NCBI RefSeq assembly: GCF_003950295.1
Contig: NZ_RHNP01000032.1
Span: 1 to 36,592 of the forward strand
Length of the DNA: 36,592 nt
Origin: Loigolactobacillus iwatensis
GTDB lineage: Bacteria; Bacillota; Bacilli; Lactobacillales; Lactobacillaceae
Direction: 5' to 3'
The translations under genes and the position numbers were made by a program. The notes beneath the pieces were generated by a model, which had not been told where the DNA came from, searched no databases, and was given only the letters and a program-made list of their open reading frames with translations. Positions 9,391 through 21,030 of this stretch are shown here, in pieces (the stretch's first letter is position 1; each line of letters opens with the position of its first letter).

Positions 9391-9429
9391 AAAAAACGAC
9401 CAAAGAATGCATGGCACATTCTTCGGCCG
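9391..9429 (-). terminator. Intrinsic terminator in SMR leader
   Basis: On the minus strand a 13-bp stem (9429-9417 with 9409-9397, two G-U pairs) with a seven-base loop is followed by TTTTTT. It lies about 41 nt upstream of the SMR start codon. It may end read-through from mutL, whose stop is 300 bp upstream, or act as an attenuator for the SMR pair. Confidence 0.75.
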
Positions 9430-9733
9430 AAATTCTTGTTCATACTTGATTAAGTTAGACTCAGTTTAACAAACTAAAGCGCCATTTGGGCAATTGTTAG
9501 AACTATTTTACAATCCGCTCAGCAAACTCTTACAACTGAGAGTGGGGCAGAAAAGAACTAAATTTCACTTTGGAAACAAAAAACGGTGCCACAATACCTT
9601 AATCAGATTGGTGTTAAACTACCAACTCCACTAAGGTTCATTAATCATATCTAGACATAAAAGGCTAATTTTTCAGACACGTTCAGACCAAATTAGTTGT
9701 GAAAAGCTGGCAAGAATGCCCTTCCGATACAAT
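9430..9733. other. Gene-free spacer between mutL and the SMR pair
   Basis: No gene is seen. It contains a degenerate type B dispersed repeat at 9669-9715 (TTTTTCAGACACGTTCAGAC onward). A TCAGATTGGTGTTAAAC motif near 9604 resembles one at about 18607. A conserved guanidine-I riboswitch core was looked for on the minus strand and not found. Confidence 0.45.
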
Positions 9734-11692
9734 TTAAGCCTCACCACGCGCACTTTCATGACTATCTTGAATCCGTTTAAACATTTTCTCTAAATCATTT
9801 CCTGAAAAGTGAACTAACACTGGCCGACCATGTGGACAATTAAAGGGGTTTTCACACTGTGGCAAGCGTTGCAAAAGCGCCCGCGCCTGCTTATTGTCCA
9901 AATGATGATTGGCCTTAATTGCACGCTTACAACTCATCATAATCGCCGTTTTTTCGCGAAATGCCGCAACATCGATTTTATTATCTTCTAAAACATAATC
10001 AATCATTTCCTTGGCAGTATCTTCTTCTTGCCCGGCCTTAAACCAGGTTGGGTGGCTCCGTAAAATGAAACTATTTTGGCCAAAAGATTCTAAATTGATG
10101 CCAACTTGCTTTAATATCGGTGCCCGATCCCGAATTCGAATGGCATCGCTAGTCGGGTAATCCAGAACAAGGGGGACAAGCAAGCTTTGTAAATCTTGCG
10201 TGACCTTACCGATTTCTTTACGGTAAAATTCATAATTTACCCGTTCCTGGGCCGCATGTTGATCTAAAATATAGAAACCATCTTCGCCCTGAGCAAATAA
10301 ATAGGTGCCGTGCATTTGACCAATGTAGTCTAAATGAGGAAACCGTGGTTGCTGCGCTTGTTTGGGCTGTTCTACAGCTATTGTGGTTGGATTAGGTTCC
10401 GTCCCAAAGGCAGCACCAACCTGCTCACTTTGATAGCGCGCATCAAAATCAGCTAGTCGTTGGGGATCTTCAAAAATCGGCTGACTAGAATTGGCCGCTG
10501 GTTCCGCGACAGCATTTTTTTTCGTGGCCAAGGTTGGTGCTGGTTCTGCAATTCGATCAGCCACTGCCGAACTTTGAGCAGCGAGTTCGGTTGGTGTTGC
10601 TGGTGCTTGCTGCCACTGTGTACTGGCCGCATTTAAATCAATTTGTAACTGATCAGTATTTACTGGATCCTTACGGCGTAAATTACGATTTGCGTCGGGA
10701 ATTAGGTTTTCTTGACTCAATCGTGCATAGATTGTTTTTTGAATCAGCTGCGAAAGCTCATCCTCTTTGCTCAAACGTACTTCCTGCTTGGCCGGATGAA
10801 CGTTAACATCGACTAATATCGGATCCATTTTAATTGCCAGCACGACAATTGGATAGCGGCCTACCATTAATTTCGACCCATAGCCGGCGATGATCGCCTT
10901 GTTCAACTGGTAATTTTTGATGTACCGACCATTAATTAAAACGGTCAAATAACGCCGGGAAGACCGCGTTAGTTCTGGCAATGATACAAAACCAGTCAAT
11001 TGAAAATCGAGATCTTTTGCGGAAATTTCTAGCATTTTACGCGCATTTCCGACACCATAAATTCCCGCAATCGTGCGTTGAAGTCCACCACTTCCACTTG
11101 TTTTTAAAATGACGTTGCCTTCATGAATTAACGAAAAAGCAACTTGCGGGTGGCTTAATGCTAACCGGTTAACAATATCGCCAATATTGGCAAGCTCGGT
11201 TTGTGGTGATTTAACGTATTTTAACCGGGCTGGCGTATTAAAGAAGAGATCCTTAACACTAACAGTTGTCCCTTGGCGCACGGCACTATGCTTTTGCTCA
11301 ATTAATTTGCCCCCACGATAATGCACGTACTCCCCAATCTCCGCACCAGTGGAACTTTCCAGTGTCATGTCAGAAACCGAGGCAATACTGGGTAAAGCTT
11401 CACCACGAAAGCCTAACGAACGAACCTTAAACAAATCCTCCCGCGACGTAATTTTACTAGTAGCATGGCGCTTAAACGCCGTTGTGACCTCATCCGCCGG
11501 AATACCTGCCCCATTATCAATAACTTGAATTCGCCGTAACCCAGCCTCTTCAACAATAATATCAATTTGGTTGCCACCGGCATCTAGTGCGTTTTCCACT
11601 AATTCTTTAACAACGGATGCTGGGCGTTCAATCACTTCGCCAGCCGCAATTTGATTGGTTAAGACTTCCGCCAATTCCTGAATTTTGGCCAT
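9734..11692 (-). CDS. mutL: DNA mismatch repair endonuclease/ATPase MutL
   Basis: Couples MutS mismatch recognition to strand removal. The N-terminal GHKL ATPase (about residues 1-330) has [22 protein letters not shown] split over its motifs, DNGAGI and [11 protein letters not shown] proline-, alanine- and glutamine-rich linker (about 345-455) leads to the C-terminal dimerisation domain with [21 protein letters not shown] and the terminal [10 protein letters not shown] motif. DQHAAQERV together with CPHGRP fits the zinc-binding endonuclease type of MutL found in Bacillota. GGAGGT is six bases before the ATG. It follows mutS after a 184-bp gap that contains a dispersed repeat. Confidence 0.97.
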   Translation of the reverse strand: MAKIQELAEVLTNQIAAGEVIERPASVVKELVENALDAGGNQIDIIVEEAGLRRIQVIDNGAGIPADEVTTAFKRHATSKITSREDLFKVRSLGFRGEALPSIASVSDMTLESSTGAEIGEYVHYRGGKLIEQKHSAVRQGTTVSVKDLFFNTPARLKYVKSPQTELANIGDIVNRLALSHPQVAFSLIHEGNVILKTSGSGGLQRTIAGIYGVGNARKMLEISAKDLDFQLTGFVSLPELTRSSRRYLTVLINGRYIKNYQLNKAIIAGYGSKLMVGRYPIVVLAIKMDPILVDVNVHPAKQEVRLSKEDELSQLIQKTIYARLSQENLIPDANRNLRRKDPVNTDQLQIDLNAASTQWQQAPATPTELAAQSSAVADRIAEPAPTLATKKNAVAEPAANSSQPIFEDPQRLADFDARYQSEQVGAAFGTEPNPTTIAVEQPKQAQQPRFPHLDYIGQMHGTYLFAQGEDGFYILDQHAAQERVNYEFYRKEIGKVTQDLQSLLVPLVLDYPTSDAIRIRDRAPILKQVGINLESFGQNSFILRSHPTWFKAGQEEDTAKEMIDYVLEDNKIDVAAFREKTAIMMSCKRAIKANHHLDNKQARALLQRLPQCENPFNCPHGRPVLVHFSGNDLEKMFKRIQDSHESARGEA

Positions 11693-11741
11693 AATCCTAC
11701 CTCCTCAATTCTTAATAGGTAAACTTGGAACAAAAGGCCTA

Positions 11742-11800
11742 TTACTATTTCCGAGCGTTACCCAGAACATACGCCAAAACCGACTTTTGGCCCACTCGCT
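11742..11800 (+). repeat. Dispersed intergenic repeat, type A, copy 1 (mutL-mutS gap)
   Basis: It begins TTACTATTTCCGAGCGTTAC and continues to an ACGCCAAAA segment whose GCCAAAA arm (11773-11779) pairs with TTTTGGC (11785-11791). Its first 16 bases are identical to the copy at 18416 except at the last position. A minus-strand relative lies at 34020-34064. Confidence 0.55.
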
Positions 11801-11876
11801 TATTTTCAGTAATCGACCGTTCTCCTAGCACAAGTCATGCAGCAGGAAAACTCAACTTGCCCCTATTTTAATCAGT

Positions 11877-14585
11877 TTAATCTTTTAGTTTCCGCTGCCA
11901 TTTATAAAGTGTATTCATGACATCCATTGGCGTCATACTCATTAAATTAAGCTCTTTTAAATCAGTCAGAACTTTCCCTTCTGCTTGGGACACGTTGTTC
12001 TCTTGGTAATTAAACAAAGCCAGTTGTTCATCAACTTCAGTTGACTGCTTTTCTGTCTCCTGGGACGTCGCAGCACTATCCTGTTTTTGTTTATTGTGGT
12101 CCGCGTTACCCCCTGCCGGAATAACCGCTGCCGCAGAACTAGCAGGTTGATCAGCTACTTCAGCCGCGCTATCAGTTTGTTCACCACTAGGTAACACAGT
12201 TGGTTGTTTTTCCAGCTTTGTCAAAATAGTTGTCGCGCGTTTAAGCAAACTATCAGGCAGTCCTGCTAGCTTAGCAACGTGAATACCATAGGACTTGTCC
12301 GCTGCACCAGGCAGCATTTTATGCAAGAAAACGAGCGTGCCATTTTCCTCAACGGCACCAACGTGAACATTCTTTAAACCAGGTAAACGTGATTCTAGGG
12401 CGGTCAGTTCATGATAATGCGTCGAAAATAACGTTTTAGCATGAACGTGATCGTGCAGATATTCGATGATCGCCTGAGCTAAAGCCATCCCATCATAAGT
12501 TGCCGTTCCCCGGCCAATTTCGTCAAATAAAACTAGACTATTTTGCGTTGCGTGGGCCAAAGCCTCATTTGATTCCATCATTTCCACCATAAAGGTACTT
12601 TGCCCAGAAATTAGATCATCGGCCGCACCAATTCGGGTGAAAATCTGGTCAAAAATCGGCAACGTTGCTTTAGTTGCCGGAACAAAACACCCCATTTGCG
12701 CCATAATAACAATCAAAGCCAATTGCCGCATATAAGTACTTTTACCTGACATATTTGGTCCGGTAATCAATAAAATAGCATTATCTGGTGTCATTGTCAC
12801 ATCGTTTGGAATATATTTTTGTTCGCCTAATACCTTTTCAACAACTGGGTGCCGTCCAGCCACAATTTTCAAGTCATGTTGTTGCTTAGTTAATGCCGGC
12901 CGCACATAATGGTAGTTTTCGCTGGTCACAGCAAAGCTTTGTAAAACGTCTAATTCGGCAACACCCTTTGCCAACTGCTGTAGCCGGTGGATTTGCGCCT
13001 TAACCTTCTCGCGGACTTCAGTAAATAAATCATATTCCAGGGCCGTTGATTTTTCTTGTGCTTCCAAAATCAACGTTTCTTTTTCTTTTAGCTCCGGTGT
13101 ACTAAATCGTTCCGCATTAGTCAGCGTCTGTTTGCGTTCATAACGTCCTTCTGGCAAGGTGGCCAAATTAGCTTTGGTGACCTCAATATAGTAACCAAAA
13201 ATACGGTTAAAACCAATTTTAAGATTATGAATGCCGGTTGTTTTCCGTTCTTTGGCCTGCAGCTCAGCAATCCACTGCTTACCATTTTTCATCGCGTCAC
13301 GGTAGTCATCTAATTGCTGATTGTAGCCAGACTTAATTAAATTACCATCCTTCGTCGAAACCGGCGGATCATCATTAATGGCTAGGTCAATTAAATCGGT
13401 TACGTCACTAACTGGATCCAAATGCTTAATCACATCATCAAAGGTCCCATCATTGATAGTCGCCAAGATATCCTTCACTTTTGGAATTTGCAGCAACGAT
13501 GTTTTCAGCTGGATTAAATCACGCCCGTTAACGTTGCCAAAGGCCACTCGCCCGGCTAAACGTTCCAAATCATAAACTTTAGTCAGCTCTTCTTGTAAAC
13601 TGGAGCGTTCAAAGAAATGATCCAGCAAACTGGCCACTTTGTTTTGGCGGCGGGTAATCGCATCGTAATTAATTAACGGTCGATCAAGCCACTGCTTTAA
13701 TAAACGCCCACCCATCGCCGTTTTAGTACTATCCAATAACCACAATAGCGTCCCATTGCGGTTCTCGTTACGCATTGAAGTTACTAATTCCAAATTGCGC
13801 TTGGCGTAGTGATCCATTTTGAGAAAATGGGATGGCTCGTATTCCTCCGCCGCCTGTAAATGGGCTAACGTTCGTTTTTGCGTCACCGTCAAATACATCA
13901 ATAATTGTTCTACAACTTTAACTTCCGTCATATCCGTTAAATTTTGCGTCACAAATGCTAATTCAGCATGAGGGGTAATTTTATCCTGATAGGAAATTAG
14001 AATTCCTAGCTTCGTTAAATCAGCCAAAAGTTTTGGACTAACTTCGTGATTGGCCACAATTTCTTTGGTGCGCAAACTCATTGTTTCGTTAACAACATCT
14101 TCTTCACCAATTAAAAGACTAACTTTGAGTTCACCAGTGGATAGATCAGTGTAGGCAAAGCCATAGTGATCCTCTTTGGCTTCAATTAAAGCCGTTAAAT
14201 AATTATTCGACTTAGCCGTCGCTGCCTTTTGATCCATATTAGTTCCCGGCGTAACCAACTGAATAACTTCACGTTTGACCATGCCAACAGCTTTTCTAGG
14301 ATCTTCCGTCTGTTCACAGATTGCGACTTTATAACCCTTATCCACCAAAATATCAACGTAATTTTGAGCAGCATGGTGGGGCACACCACACATTGGAATC
14401 GGATCAGCGGCGCTTTTATTCCGCGCCGTTAAGGTTAATTCCAAAAGTTGTGCACCCTTAATCGCATCGTCATTGAACAATTCATAGAAATCACCAATTC
14501 GGTAAAATAAAAAGGCGTCTGGATAATCCTTTTTAATGGCATTATATTGTTCCATCATTGGTGTCTCTTTTGTTTTCTGTGGCAC
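11877..14585 (-). CDS. mutS: DNA mismatch recognition protein MutS
   Basis: Binds mismatches and insertion loops as a dimer and recruits MutL. The 902-aa product has the N-terminal mismatch-binding domain with the intercalating-phenylalanine region [16 protein letters not shown], the connector, lever and clamp domains, and a C-terminal ABC-type ATPase with Walker [15 protein letters not shown] (near residue 617), the SQSTFMVEM signature and Walker [18 protein letters not shown] variable A/S/Q/E-rich linker of about 60 residues precedes the C-terminal helix. The start is GTG with GAAGG about 10 bases upstream. It lies two bases after the ymcA stop, so the two genes are translationally close. 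Confidence 0.98.
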   Translation of the reverse strand: MPQKTKETPMMEQYNAIKKDYPDAFLFYRIGDFYELFNDDAIKGAQLLELTLTARNKSAADPIPMCGVPHHAAQNYVDILVDKGYKVAICEQTEDPRKAVGMVKREVIQLVTPGTNMDQKAATAKSNNYLTALIEAKEDHYGFAYTDLSTGELKVSLLIGEEDVVNETMSLRTKEIVANHEVSPKLLADLTKLGILISYQDKITPHAELAFVTQNLTDMTEVKVVEQLLMYLTVTQKRTLAHLQAAEEYEPSHFLKMDHYAKRNLELVTSMRNENRNGTLLWLLDSTKTAMGGRLLKQWLDRPLINYDAITRRQNKVASLLDHFFERSSLQEELTKVYDLERLAGRVAFGNVNGRDLIQLKTSLLQIPKVKDILATINDGTFDDVIKHLDPVSDVTDLIDLAINDDPPVSTKDGNLIKSGYNQQLDDYRDAMKNGKQWIAELQAKERKTTGIHNLKIGFNRIFGYYIEVTKANLATLPEGRYERKQTLTNAERFSTPELKEKETLILEAQEKSTALEYDLFTEVREKVKAQIHRLQQLAKGVAELDVLQSFAVTSENYHYVRPALTKQQHDLKIVAGRHPVVEKVLGEQKYIPNDVTMTPDNAILLITGPNMSGKSTYMRQLALIVIMAQMGCFVPATKATLPIFDQIFTRIGAADDLISGQSTFMVEMMESNEALAHATQNSLVLFDEIGRGTATYDGMALAQAIIEYLHDHVHAKTLFSTHYHELTALESRLPGLKNVHVGAVEENGTLVFLHKMLPGAADKSYGIHVAKLAGLPDSLLKRATTILTKLEKQPTVLPSGEQTDSAAEVADQPASSAAAVIPAGGNADHNKQKQDSAATSQETEKQSTEVDEQLALFNYQENNVSQAEGKVLTDLKELNLMSMTPMDVMNTLYKWQRKLKD

Positions 14586-14587
14586 GA

Positions 14588-14968
14588 TTAATGCCCTTCT
14601 TTCTCTGTTAAATCTGAAACTGCGTTCTGCAGATGATCTGTAATAAAACGTAACGTCTCATCTGCTTCAAATAAAGCATCCCGATAAGCCTTGGTTAAGG
14701 GATGTTGGTCCAACTCCTGCTTTAATTGATCCGCCTCTTGCTTTGCTTTTGCAGCGGCCTGGGGCTTATCATAGTGGGCATCGTTAACAATGTTCTTCTG
14801 TGCTATTTCTAATTGCTGCTGCAGCTTTCGCAACTTTTTATTTTGGTTGACTTGCTTGGCAACAAATTGATAATTCTTAATTGTTTCTTCTTGTTGAATT
14901 AAATGTGTTAAACGCACTAAAGCTTGACGGGTTTTATCATCCATCAAGCTTTTGTCGGTTAAGTTCAT
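14588..14968 (-). CDS. ymcA: YlbF/YmcA family protein (RicA-like)
   Basis: Helical 126-aa protein of the YlbF/YmcA family. In Bacillus subtilis YmcA (RicA) works with YlbF and YaaT in a complex that affects RNase Y-dependent mRNA processing and development. Residues 25-110 are largely coiled-coil, with repeated Q/K/E patterns ([18 protein letters not shown]) and the conserved [16 protein letters not shown] segment. The start at 14968 has GAGGTG seven bases before it; a GTG three codons upstream is less likely. The position between ymdB and mutS matches the Bacillus order ymdB...ymcA-(cotE)-mutS and supports YmcA rather than YlbF. Confidence 0.8.
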   Translation of the reverse strand: MNLTDKSLMDDKTRQALVRLTHLIQQEETIKNYQFVAKQVNQNKKLRKLQQQLEIAQKNIVNDAHYDKPQAAAKAKQEADQLKQELDQHPLTKAYRDALFEADETLRFITDHLQNAVSDLTEKEGH

Positions 14969-14982
14969 AACGTTCACCTCAT

Positions 14983-15792
14983 CTATTGTTCAAAACCAAA
15001 CGGGTGATCTGCATTAATCAAAACTGGTTCAATATGTTTTGCCTTACCAGTTGTATCATCAATTTCAATAAAACATCCCGATAAAATACCGCGACCATCT
15101 TCCTTAACCTCATACCGGGTTGGCATCTGGGTTAAAAAGCGTTCGATACTCTTTGCGGGTTTAACGCCTAAAATAGCATCGTAGGCCCCGGTCATCCCAG
15201 CATCAGTCAAATAAGCCGTCCCATCCGGCAAGATCCGTGCATCATTGGTTTGAACGTGAGTATGGGTTCCAACCAACGCGGATATTTGACCGTCTAGATA
15301 CCACGCCAAGGCTTCTTTTTCAGCCGTTGTCTCCGCGTGAAAATCAATAAACACTAGATCCGTTTGCTGGTGAATCTCTTTTAATAATCGATCAGCTTTA
15401 TGAAATGGATTAGCCAACGACTGACCCATTAGCGCGTTACCCTGTAAATTAATCACAGCCAGTTTAAGCTGATTAACTTGTACGTAGACGAAGCCTAAAC
15501 CTGGCGTTGTTTCTTCAGGAAAATTGGCCGGCCGTACCATTTTTTTGGCACTGTCAATAAAGTCAAAAATATCGCGGTTATCCCAAACGTGATTACCCAT
15601 GGTGACAACGTCCGCACCCGCCTGTAAAAAGCCCTTGTAGATTTTCTCCGTAATTCCACGACCGCCGGCAGCATTTTCACCGTTGACAATCGTCACTTGT
15701 GGCCGAAATTTCGTTTTTAGTTGTGGTAAGTAATCCTTGATCATGTCGCGACCGCGCGATCCCATAACATCCCCAACAAATAATATCCGCAT
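14983..15792 (-). CDS. ymdB: YmdB-type metallophosphodiesterase
   Basis: Calcineurin-like phosphodiesterase of the TIGR00282/YmdB family; B. subtilis YmdB hydrolyses 2',3'-cyclic nucleotides and affects RNase Y-dependent gene expression. The 269-aa product shows the metal-ligand motifs in order: FVGDVMGSRGR (residue ~5), NGENAAGG (~38), GNHVWD (~66), DFHAE (~150) and GTHTHVQTND (~175). A TTG six codons upstream is in frame, but that stretch is itself the ribosome binding site (AGAGGAG, five bases before the ATG at 15792). It heads the ymdB-ymcA-mutS cluster. An extended -10 element (TGGTACAAT) is seen upstream near 15824-15832. Confidence 0.92.
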   Translation of the reverse strand: MRILFVGDVMGSRGRDMIKDYLPQLKTKFRPQVTIVNGENAAGGRGITEKIYKGFLQAGADVVTMGNHVWDNRDIFDFIDSAKKMVRPANFPEETTPGLGFVYVQVNQLKLAVINLQGNALMGQSLANPFHKADRLLKEIHQQTDLVFIDFHAETTAEKEALAWYLDGQISALVGTHTHVQTNDARILPDGTAYLTDAGMTGAYDAILGVKPAKSIERFLTQMPTRYEVKEDGRGILSGCFIEIDDTTGKAKHIEPVLINADHPFGFEQ

Positions 15793-15892
15793 CTTGCTCC
15801 TCTTTTCCAATCAACATACAATCATTGTACCATTTTTAGTCTAGCAGAAAGCTAAAGCATTCTCTTTAGTCGTATTTGGTCTAATCGAATGA

Positions 15893-17722
15893 CTAACGTT
15901 TTAGATGATAACTATAAGTTGCGACGACAATGTCTTCCCGGGAGGCCAGCGCGGCCCGTAAACGAAGACTCGTCTGGTTATGCAAAATATTTTGCCATGG
16001 TTTCTTCGGCACAAACTGTGGCACTAAAATCGTAATTGTGTAGTTACGATCGCGGGCGTTTTTGCTAATAATTTTCGCAAAGCGCAGTACCGGCCGTGAA
16101 ACTGAACGGTAAGACGAATGAATATCAACAAACCGAATGTCCGGAAAATCTTTTTTAAACTCGGATTCCGTCTCGTGTTCTTTGGCTGGATTTTCGTCCA
16201 TTGAAACGTGCATAGCAATGACGTAATCGCCAATTGAACGGGCATAATTTAATGCGCCCACAGTTACTTGGGTCACGTTGCTCACGAGCACAATCACTGT
16301 ACTACCAGCGTAGTCATGAAATTTAACCTGTTCCACTAAGCGTAATTGAGCGGCAACCTTACGATAATGATCATGAATTTTATAAAAGACCAATAACACA
16401 ATTGGCATAATAATAAAGTATGGCCAAACATCGCCTAGGTGATACATCAATAGAAAAATGAAGATTGAAAATGAGATCAAAGCCCCAACAAAATTGGCTA
16501 ACGAACGGCCAATCCAGCCCTTTGAACGTTCGTGCCACCATTTACGGATCATCCCTGTTTGGCTTAGAGTAAACGGTACGAAAACACCCGTTGCGTAAAG
16601 TGGAATCAAACGTTCGGTACTTCCATTGAAGATAAAGATTAAAACAATTGAACCCAACGCCAACGTTAAAATACCATTTGAATAGCCTAAACGATCCCCG
16701 CGATCCATGTACATGTGGGGCATAAATTTATCTTTAGCCAAATTATAGGCCAAAATTGGAAAGGCGGAAAAGCCTGTATTGGCCGCCAACGCCAAGATTA
16801 AGGCCGTTGAGAACTGTAAAATGTAAAACATGACACTGCCGTGACCAAAGATTGCGGCCCCAACTTGTGATAAAATCGTCACTTTTAATTTGGGGGTAAT
16901 TCCCAAATACCAGTTTAAATAGGTCACTCCGGCAAAGAAGAAGCCTAAAATAATACCCATAATTGCAAGCGTTGCAGCAGCGTTTTTGGCCTTAGGCTTT
17001 TTAAAAAACGGAACTGCATTTGAAATGGCCTCAACCCCAGTTAAGGATGACGATCCCGACGAAAAGGCCCGCAAAATCAGGCCAACAGTGATCCCAGGGA
17101 CTGCGGCACCAACTAATGAGGTTGCGTGAAAGGCCAGACTACCGGTGGAAATCCTAGCCAAACCAGTAAGAATCATAATGGTAATGACGACCACAAATAA
17201 ATATACTGGGATCATTAACAGCGACGCTGAATCGCGCAGTCCCCGTAAATTCATCGCAGTAATTAACACCACAATAAGAATTGCAATTCCCACTTGATTA
17301 CCATAGAGCGCCGGCACCGCCGAGATAATGGCCTCTGTCCCGGCAGAAACGGAAACCGCCACCGTTAACATATAATCAACTAACAGTGACCCTCCGGCAA
17401 TCAGGCCTGGATAAGTCCCTAGATTTTCACTAGAAACAATATAGGCGCCGCCACCCTGTGGATAAGCATGAATAATTTGCCGATAAGACAAAATAAGTGA
17501 CGTCAATAAGATCAGCACAAAGGCCGCAATTGGTAGCGAATACCAAATTGCTGCTGCTGAAAGTGTGATTAAAACGGTCACAATCTGTTCGGTTCCGTAA
17601 GCCACTGAAGATAGCGCGTCAGAAGACAATAACGCCAACGCCTTTACCTTACTCAGCTGTTGTCCCCCTTCATCGGACGACTTTAATGGTTTACCGATGA
17701 AGAATCGTTTGATATGTTGCAT
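15893..17722 (-). CDS. kimA: KimA-type high-affinity potassium importer
   Basis: APC-superfamily membrane protein of 609 aa, matching B. subtilis KimA (formerly YdaO) in length and, from memory, in long stretches: GKPLKS at residues 10-15, LLSSDALSSVAYGTEQ near 31-46, SYRQIIHAYPQGGGAYIVS, GLIAGGSLLVDYMLTVAVSVSAGT and AFSSGSSSLTGVEAISNAVP. About 12 membrane helices fill residues 30-460. A soluble C-terminal domain of about 150 residues ends in VPQFVPKKPWQNILHNQTS. KimA family members are proton-coupled potassium importers inhibited by c-di-AMP. GGGAGAG precedes the ATG by about nine bases. No c-di-AMP riboswitch was recognised in the 1-kb upstream gap, unlike B. subtilis. Confidence 0.9.
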   Translation of the reverse strand: MQHIKRFFIGKPLKSSDEGGQQLSKVKALALLSSDALSSVAYGTEQIVTVLITLSAAAIWYSLPIAAFVLILLTSLILSYRQIIHAYPQGGGAYIVSSENLGTYPGLIAGGSLLVDYMLTVAVSVSAGTEAIISAVPALYGNQVGIAILIVVLITAMNLRGLRDSASLLMIPVYLFVVVITIMILTGLARISTGSLAFHATSLVGAAVPGITVGLILRAFSSGSSSLTGVEAISNAVPFFKKPKAKNAAATLAIMGIILGFFFAGVTYLNWYLGITPKLKVTILSQVGAAIFGHGSVMFYILQFSTALILALAANTGFSAFPILAYNLAKDKFMPHMYMDRGDRLGYSNGILTLALGSIVLIFIFNGSTERLIPLYATGVFVPFTLSQTGMIRKWWHERSKGWIGRSLANFVGALISFSIFIFLLMYHLGDVWPYFIIMPIVLLVFYKIHDHYRKVAAQLRLVEQVKFHDYAGSTVIVLVSNVTQVTVGALNYARSIGDYVIAMHVSMDENPAKEHETESEFKKDFPDIRFVDIHSSYRSVSRPVLRFAKIISKNARDRNYTITILVPQFVPKKPWQNILHNQTSLRLRAALASREDIVVATYSYHLKR

Positions 17723-17906
17723 GACTTTTAGCTCTCCCTTTTATAAATCAAATACATATTCTCCAAGTGGCGTAAGTATCTTCCAACTCGTAAAATAATT
17801 AGCTACACTGCCGTTATTCCCCAAATAAAAAAACAAGGCATAACGTTCAGCCTAGGGGAGCGTTTGGAAAAGCGCCCGGTTAAAACACGGCAAGCACAGG
17901 AACTTT

Positions 17907-17957
17907 CTTTTTCAAACACATTACACTGGATTAAGCGGTCAACTACTAGCTAAAATG
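17907..17957 (+). repeat. Dispersed intergenic repeat, type B, copy
   Basis: It begins CTTTTTCAAACACATTACAC and continues through a GGATTAAGCGGTCAACTACTAG segment with interruptions. It resembles the copies at 3586 and 35226 by eye. Confidence 0.45.
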
Positions 17958-18387
17958 GTTTCGAACACGCCTTATACAAGCGCCATATCCCTATTATTTA
18001 TTGATAAGCATGTAAGCTGTAGAAACAAGTATTTATAGTTACTTCGAATTGATCTACTCATGATAAACAAGAATCATTGTACGCCTATCAATCTCCGTAT
18101 TCTAGCCTGAATTTTGTTTAAATTTATAAATTGAATAACCAGGCGTAGTGTATATAAATTAATGGTAAAAATAGCACATCGTAACCGCCCAATTTCTCAG
18201 TTCTAATTCATAATAACAGTTAATTCATTAAAATATATCCCCCAGCAAATTTTGTTTGATCTTTTCTAATGATTTAGACATTTTATGCTAGGCAGTAACA
18301 CCAAAGACAGCGCAAAAGTCAATTCTGTCATTATTACCTTTACCAGTTCAGAACGTAACCAACGTTTAGAATATTCCAAAACAAAGA

Positions 18388-18413
18388 GGCCACTGACTAA
18401 AAAGTCAGTGGCC
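18388..18413 (-). terminator. Hairpin terminator downstream of groEL
   Basis: A perfect 11-bp stem (GGCCACTGACT at 18388-18398 with 18403-18413) has a four-base loop. On the minus strand it is followed by TCTTTGTTTT. It lies about 330 bp after the groEL stop and may end that transcript, or protect kimA from read-through. Confidence 0.65.
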
Positions 18414-18415
18414 CC

Positions 18416-18533
18416 TTACTATTTCCGAGCATTTCTCTAGAACGTGCGCCAAAAGTCTGGGTTCACGTGCCTAACTACGGTTATTGAATTAACTTACGTT
18501 ACGCAGTAAACCTAGAATCGGCTTTTGGTGCAC
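18416..18533 (+). repeat. Dispersed intergenic repeat, type A, with inverted arms
   Basis: It begins TTACTATTTCCGAGCATTTC. The GTGCGCCAAAAG arm at 18444-18455 pairs with CTTTTGGTGCAC at 18522-18533 (one G-U). The shared start with 11742 and the long arms suggest a miniature, possibly MITE-like element. Confidence 0.5.
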
Positions 18534-18745
18534 TTCCCATCAATTTAACTATTTAACACCGTTACCTATTGCGTAACAGTGGAACCAAGGTTTTCATCAG
18601 TTTATTCAGATTGGCGTTTAACCATTAATTGAATAGTTTAGCTGCCGATTACTTGTAGTTCGTGGTCCAATCTTATAAGACTAGATCCATATTAATGATA
18701 AACTATCGTGCTTGAAAAGGTAGCTGCCTAAATTGGCCGGTCAGC

Positions 18746-20425
<1,680 letters not shown>

Positions 20426-20549
20426 TTACTAGCTATTGCATTACGTTCACGACTATATTTTTGCAAATTTTTGGAAGTTACAAATTTCAATATTTGTGTT
20501 TATTTCTAACGGAAACGTATTAACTAAGCTGCTAATACGCTAAGCAAAG

Positions 20550-20834
20550 TTATTCAACAATTGCTAATAAATCCTTTTCATGTAAAACTAAATAATCAGC
20601 GCCGTCGTAAGAAACATTGGTACCAGAATACTTATCAAACATAACGTTATCATCAACCTTGACTGTCAAGGGAACAACGTCACCATGATGATTTGTGGCA
20701 CCTGGGCCTGCTGCTACTACTTTACCCGTTGTTGGTTTTTCTTTTGCGTTAGAAGCTAACACAATACCACCAACTGTTTTTTCTTCTTCATCTTCTACTG
20801 AAACAATGACGCGATCGCCTAATGGTTTTAACAC
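20550..20834 (-). CDS. groES: 10-kDa co-chaperonin GroES
   Basis: Heptameric lid of the GroEL chamber. The 94-aa product begins [19 protein letters not shown] after the initiator and shows the mobile loop ([16 protein letters not shown]) and the [10 protein letters not shown] region. Start choice: an ATG further upstream is in frame, but GGAGGG lies seven bases before the GTG at 20834, and starting there gives the standard GroES N-terminus and length. First gene of the groESL operon, preceded by a CIRCE operator and a sigma-A promoter. Confidence 0.98.
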   Translation of the reverse strand: MLKPLGDRVIVSVEDEEEKTVGGIVLASNAKEKPTTGKVVAAGPGATNHHGDVVPLTVKVDDNVMFDKYSGTNVSYDGADYLVLHEKDLLAIVE

Positions 20835-20866
20835 GTTTAATCCCTCCATTTATCATTTGATGAGCT

Positions 20867-20893
20867 TTAGCACTCCTAGCAGTTAAGTGCTAA
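20867..20893 (-). promoter_or_regulatory. CIRCE operator (HrcA site) of groESL
   Basis: The plus strand shows TTAGCACTC, nine bases, then AAGTGCTAA, one base from the canonical TTAGCACTC-N9-GAGTGCTAA. HrcA bound here represses groESL until heat stress. Confidence 0.95.
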
Positions 20894-20904
20894 TCACAAT
20901 ATTT

Positions 20905-20932
20905 ATAATAACATGTTCTGTTTTGAATGCAA
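20905..20932 (-). promoter_or_regulatory. Probable groESL promoter
   Basis: The minus strand shows TTGCAT (20932-20927), 16 bases, then TATTAT (20910-20905), just upstream of CIRCE. Confidence 0.6.
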
Positions 20933-21030
20933 GCCTAAAGCACAAAAAAGCTTTAAAAATTTAATTAAAACCGCTAAGCTAGAAAGAGAGATTTTAACGT
21001 ACAAAAATCAGCTTTCTAAAGGAGGATTAT

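Larger units (their letters stand above)
17723..18745. other. 1-kb gene-free region between kimA and groEL
   Basis: No open frame with a ribosome binding site was found on either strand. The region carries a type B dispersed repeat (17907-17957), a GTTTGGAAAAG motif shared with 33967 (near 17862), a terminator hairpin (18388-18413) and a type A repeat with long complementary arms (18416-18533). The central 17960-18360 part is AT-rich without visible features. Confidence 0.5.

Noticed and set aside
9430-9733. Guanidine-I riboswitch ahead of the SMR pair
   Set aside because: The conserved ykkC-type core was looked for on the minus strand and is not present.
14195-14432. Frames antisense or out of frame within mutS, and similar ones in adhE, groEL, mutL and asparaginase genes
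   Set aside because: They lie wholly inside strongly supported genes, have no ribosome binding sites and no recognisable domains.
17723-18745. c-di-AMP riboswitch ahead of kimA
   Set aside because: No block resembling the ydaO consensus was found by eye on the minus strand.
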